From contig JAKAOI010000106.1 in the NCBI GenBank assembly GCA_021812265.1, positions 1 to 7,430 of the forward strand: a stretch of 7,430 nucleotides of DNA. Direction: 5' to 3'. The position numbers were made by a program, and so were the translations under genes. Below are positions 5,361 to 7,430 of the stretch, one piece after another. Source of the stretch: Chloroflexota bacterium. Lineage in GTDB: Bacteria; Chloroflexota; Ktedonobacteria; Ktedonobacterales; JACDGC01. Within the stretch, counting starts at the first letter, position 1, and each line of letters opens with the position of its first letter. A model generated the notes under the pieces. It had not been told where the DNA came from. It made no database searches and saw only the letters and a list, made by a program, of their open reading frames with translations.

Positions 5361-7016
5361 ATGCAGTCTAACATGATCGATTACGCCGCCGAATGGGCAG
5401 CATTTCGGCTGGATATTCCCACCGAATATAATTTTGCCTTTGACACAATTGAACGCTGGGCGGCAAACCCCGACCACCTTGCTATGCTTTGGATCGGCCA
5501 AAATGGCGAGGAACGGCGCATTACATTTGCTGAATTTGCAGCGCGGTCTAGTCAGGCGGCAAACGCATTTACGGCAATGGGGTTGAAGCAAAATGATCGC
5601 GCGCTGGTTATGGGGCCACGCATTCCTCAATGGTGGGAAACGATTTTGGGGCTTATGAAAGCCGGCGTTATCCCTATTCCGTGCACTACTCAGCTTACGA
5701 GCAAAGATCTATTGTTTCGCGCTCAGGAAGCCGGAGCCGTTGCAATTATTACCGATATTTCTGGCGCCGATAAATTTGATTCTGTGCGAGAAAAAGCCGA
5801 ATCTGTTCACAACTACATTTTACTCGATGGCTCTCGGGCAAATTGGGTCAGTTATGAAGATTCGCTGAAATCGCAATCTGTGCATTTTGCTCGGCATCAC
5901 ACCAAAAGTTCAGATCCCTGCCTGATCTATTTTACATCGGGAACTGTGGGCAACCCCAAAATGGTTCTGCATACTCACGCTTACCCCTTGGCGCATACCA
6001 TTACCGGCAAATATTGGCTGGATCTGCGCCCTACCGACTTGCATTACAACGCCTCTGATACCGGCTGGGCTAAAGCGGCATGGAGCAGTTTATTTGGCCC
6101 ATGGGTAATGGGCGCAGCGCTGTTTGTGCAAGACGCCCGAGGAAAATTCAATCCTAAAGAACTGTTGCAGCTTATTGCAAAATATCCTGTTTCCACGTTT
6201 TGCGCGCCACCGACAGTGTATCGGGTTTTAGTGCAAGAAGATTTGCGGCAATATCAATTTCCGGCGCTGCGGCATTGTGTCGGGGCAGGAGAGCCATTGA
6301 ACCCTGAAGTGATTGAGGCTTGGAAAGAATCTACAGGGATAACTATCCGCGATGGGTACGGCCAAACAGAAACTGTGCTGGTTTGCGGCAACTTTCCTCC
6401 GGTAGAGGTGCGAGCAGGCTCTATGGGTAAGCCGTCACCCGGTTATACCATTGGGGTTGTTGATGATGAAGGCAAAGAATTGCCGCCGGGCAAAGAAGGC
6501 GATATAGCGGTTAAGGTAGTTCCCGCGCCTCCGCCGGGACTGTTTAACGGCTATTACCTGAATGACGAGGCGACTCAGAAAGCGCGGCGCGGCGAATGGT
6601 ATATTACCGGTGACAGAGCGTATATGGACGCCGATGGTTATTATTGGTTTGTTGGCAGAGCCGATGATGTAATAATCAGCGCCGGTTATCGCATTGGGCC
6701 ATTTGAAGTTGAAAGCGCGCTGGTAGAAAATCCCGCGGTGATGGAAGCTGCTGTTGTAGCCAGCCCAGACCCTGTGCGCGGCGAAATTGTGAAGGCGTTT
6801 ATCATTTTAGCGCCGGGATATCAGCCGAGTGATGCGCTTGCCGCAGAGCTTCAGGAATATGTAAAAAATACTACTGCGCCATATAAATATCCGCGTGAAA
6901 TTGAATTTGTAACCGAATTGCCGAAAACGGTCAGCGGTAAAATACGCCGGGTAGAGCTGCGCGAACAGGAAAGAATTCGCAAACTCGGCGCGGAACCGCC
7001 GGATGCGGTAGAATAA
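5361..7016 (+). CDS. Acyl-CoA synthetase, AMP-forming, medium-chain (MACS/ACSM-like) type
   Basis: This 551-residue enzyme belongs to the ANL adenylate-forming superfamily. Such enzymes activate a carboxylic acid with ATP to an acyl-AMP and then form the CoA thioester in the cytoplasm. The motifs appear in order. The P-loop-like A3 motif YFTSGTVGNPKM is at 190-201. SDTGWAKAAWSSLFGPW follows, typical of the MACS/acetyl-CoA synthetase branch. GYGQTET (A5) is at 332-338, YITGD (A7) with the ATP-ribose-binding D418, GRADDVIISAGYRIGP at the hinge, and PKTVSGKIRR with catalytic Lys527 near the C-terminus. Length is normal for a MACS enzyme and shorter than classical Acs (about 650). All key residues are present, so it should be active. 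The substrate (short, medium, branched or aromatic acid) cannot be told from sequence. I place the start at ATG 5361, not TTG 5355. The stop is 17 bases before the next gene's start, which suggests one operon. Confidence 0.9.
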   Translation: MQSNMIDYAAEWAAFRLDIPTEYNFAFDTIERWAANPDHLAMLWIGQNGEERRITFAEFAARSSQAANAFTAMGLKQNDRALVMGPRIPQWWETILGLMKAGVIPIPCTTQLTSKDLLFRAQEAGAVAIITDISGADKFDSVREKAESVHNYILLDGSRANWVSYEDSLKSQSVHFARHHTKSSDPCLIYFTSGTVGNPKMVLHTHAYPLAHTITGKYWLDLRPTDLHYNASDTGWAKAAWSSLFGPWVMGAALFVQDARGKFNPKELLQLIAKYPVSTFCAPPTVYRVLVQEDLRQYQFPALRHCVGAGEPLNPEVIEAWKESTGITIRDGYGQTETVLVCGNFPPVEVRAGSMGKPSPGYTIGVVDDEGKELPPGKEGDIAVKVVPAPPPGLFNGYYLNDEATQKARRGEWYITGDRAYMDADGYYWFVGRADDVIISAGYRIGPFEVESALVENPAVMEAAVVASPDPVRGEIVKAFIILAPGYQPSDALAAELQEYVKNTTAPYKYPREIEFVTELPKTVSGKIRRVELREQERIRKLGAEPPDAVE

Positions 7017-7020
7017 TTGC

Positions 7021-7026
7021 AGAGGA
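7021..7026 (+). promoter_or_regulatory. Shine-Dalgarno site of the VWA gene
   Basis: AGAGGA sits 7 bases before ATG 7034, a strong site with good spacing in the 17-base gap after the synthetase stop. It sets the start and supports translation from a shared mRNA. Confidence 0.6.
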
Positions 7027-7033
7027 AAATATC

Positions 7034-7430
7034 ATGGGACTCAATTTTGATTCTGCGCCATCGCGGCGGCTGCCGGTATATCTATTACTGGATGTTTCGG
7101 GTTCAATGGCTGGGGAACCGATTTCTGCAGTTCATGAAGGAGTAAATATACTCTATAATGAACTGATGGAAAACCCCTACGCCATAGAAACGGTGTGGCT
7201 GAGCGTTATTACATTTGCATATGACGCGCAGCGTACCCCGCTGACTGAAATTACTGAATTTAAACCGCCGACATTGATTGCAAAGGGTCCCACAGCGTTA
7301 GGGGCGGCCTTGCGTGAGCTTGGCCGCGCGCTGGATATGGATATAATTGCCAACTCTCCGGAGCGTAAGGGGGACTATAAGCCGCTGGCGTTTTTGCTTA
7401 CAGATGGCGCCCCTACCGATGAATGGCGCA
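7034..7430 (+). CDS. TerY-like von Willebrand factor A domain protein (3' truncated by the window)
   Basis: The first 132 codons are present and the frame is still open at the window edge. TerY-type proteins are usually a little over 200 residues and consist of a single cytoplasmic VWA domain. The N-terminus lacks a signal peptide and goes straight into RRLPVYLLLDVSGSM. All visible metal-ion-dependent adhesion site (MIDAS) residues are present: D20, S22 and S24 in DVSGS, T87 in KGPTALGAAL, and D124 in LLTDGAPTD. The middle (AIETVWLSVITFAYDAQ) and the GDYKPLAFLLTDG segment closely follow the TerY pattern. Such proteins are often found with PP2C-type phosphatases, Ser/Thr kinases and tellurite/stress-resistance genes, so those may lie just downstream. 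The exact role is not established for the family. Start ATG 7034 has a strong AGAGGA site. Its close spacing to the acyl-CoA synthetase suggests co-transcription, with no obvious functional link. Confidence 0.85.
   Translation, partial: MGLNFDSAPSRRLPVYLLLDVSGSMAGEPISAVHEGVNILYNELMENPYAIETVWLSVITFAYDAQRTPLTEITEFKPPTLIAKGPTALGAALRELGRALDMDIIANSPERKGDYKPLAFLLTDGAPTDEWR

Noticed and set aside
5928..5963. SGTVG instead of the common SGTTG in the acyl-CoA synthetase A3 motif (Val196)
   Set aside because: I recall SGTVG as a frequent variant in bacterial MACS-type synthetases, and all other catalytic motifs are intact, so it is not evidence of a defect.
1..7430. Search for tRNA, rRNA, CRISPR arrays, insertion sequences, attachment sites and toxin-antitoxin or defence genes
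   Set aside because: Coding genes fill nearly the whole window and the three gaps (91, 179 and 212 bases) contain none of these by eye. The TerY-like gene alone is not enough to call a defence or stress system.

Overview
The window reads as ordinary chromosomal DNA of a free-living bacterium. All five recognisable genes lie on the + strand, and two of them run off the ends. No tRNA, rRNA, CRISPR array, transposase or phage gene is visible. The gene set suggests Chloroflexota or a related lineage: a PIG-V-like membrane mannosyltransferase, an SbcC of the type with a 'VPQGTF' Q-loop and a 'CPFL' hook, a medium-chain acyl-CoA synthetase of the 'SDTGWAKAAWSSLFGPW' type, and a TerY-like VWA protein. 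This placement comes from remembered family patterns, so it is tentative. Base composition looks even across the window, and nothing points to recent transfer.

Layout: (1) 1-504 is the 3' end of a GH38 alpha-mannosidase. (2) 596-1867 is a polytopic PIG-V/Gpi18-like glycosyltransferase. (3) 1868-2046 is a gap with two hairpins and a likely promoter. (4) 2047-5148 is a complete SbcC/Rad50-type ATPase of 1033 residues. (5) 5149-5360 is an AT-rich gap with a likely extended -10 promoter. (6) 5361-7016 is a complete acyl-CoA synthetase. (7) 7034-7430 is the 5' end of a TerY-like VWA gene, only 17 bases after the synthetase and probably co-transcribed with it.

The first two genes both concern mannose-type sugars (one cleaves alpha-mannosides, the other is predicted to transfer a lipid-linked mannose), but a shared pathway is only an inference. 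SbcC appears to be a stand-alone DNA-repair gene, since no sbcD lies beside it here. The synthetase and VWA gene form a probable operon whose common purpose is not evident.

The points most worth a second look are in SbcC. The Walker A Ser/Thr is a Tyr, and the zinc-hook cysteines are spaced CX6C instead of CX2C, placed almost exactly mid-protein. In addition, a 19-21 base motif recurs imperfectly in the two gaps flanking sbcC. I did not find a convincing undescribed multi-gene system.
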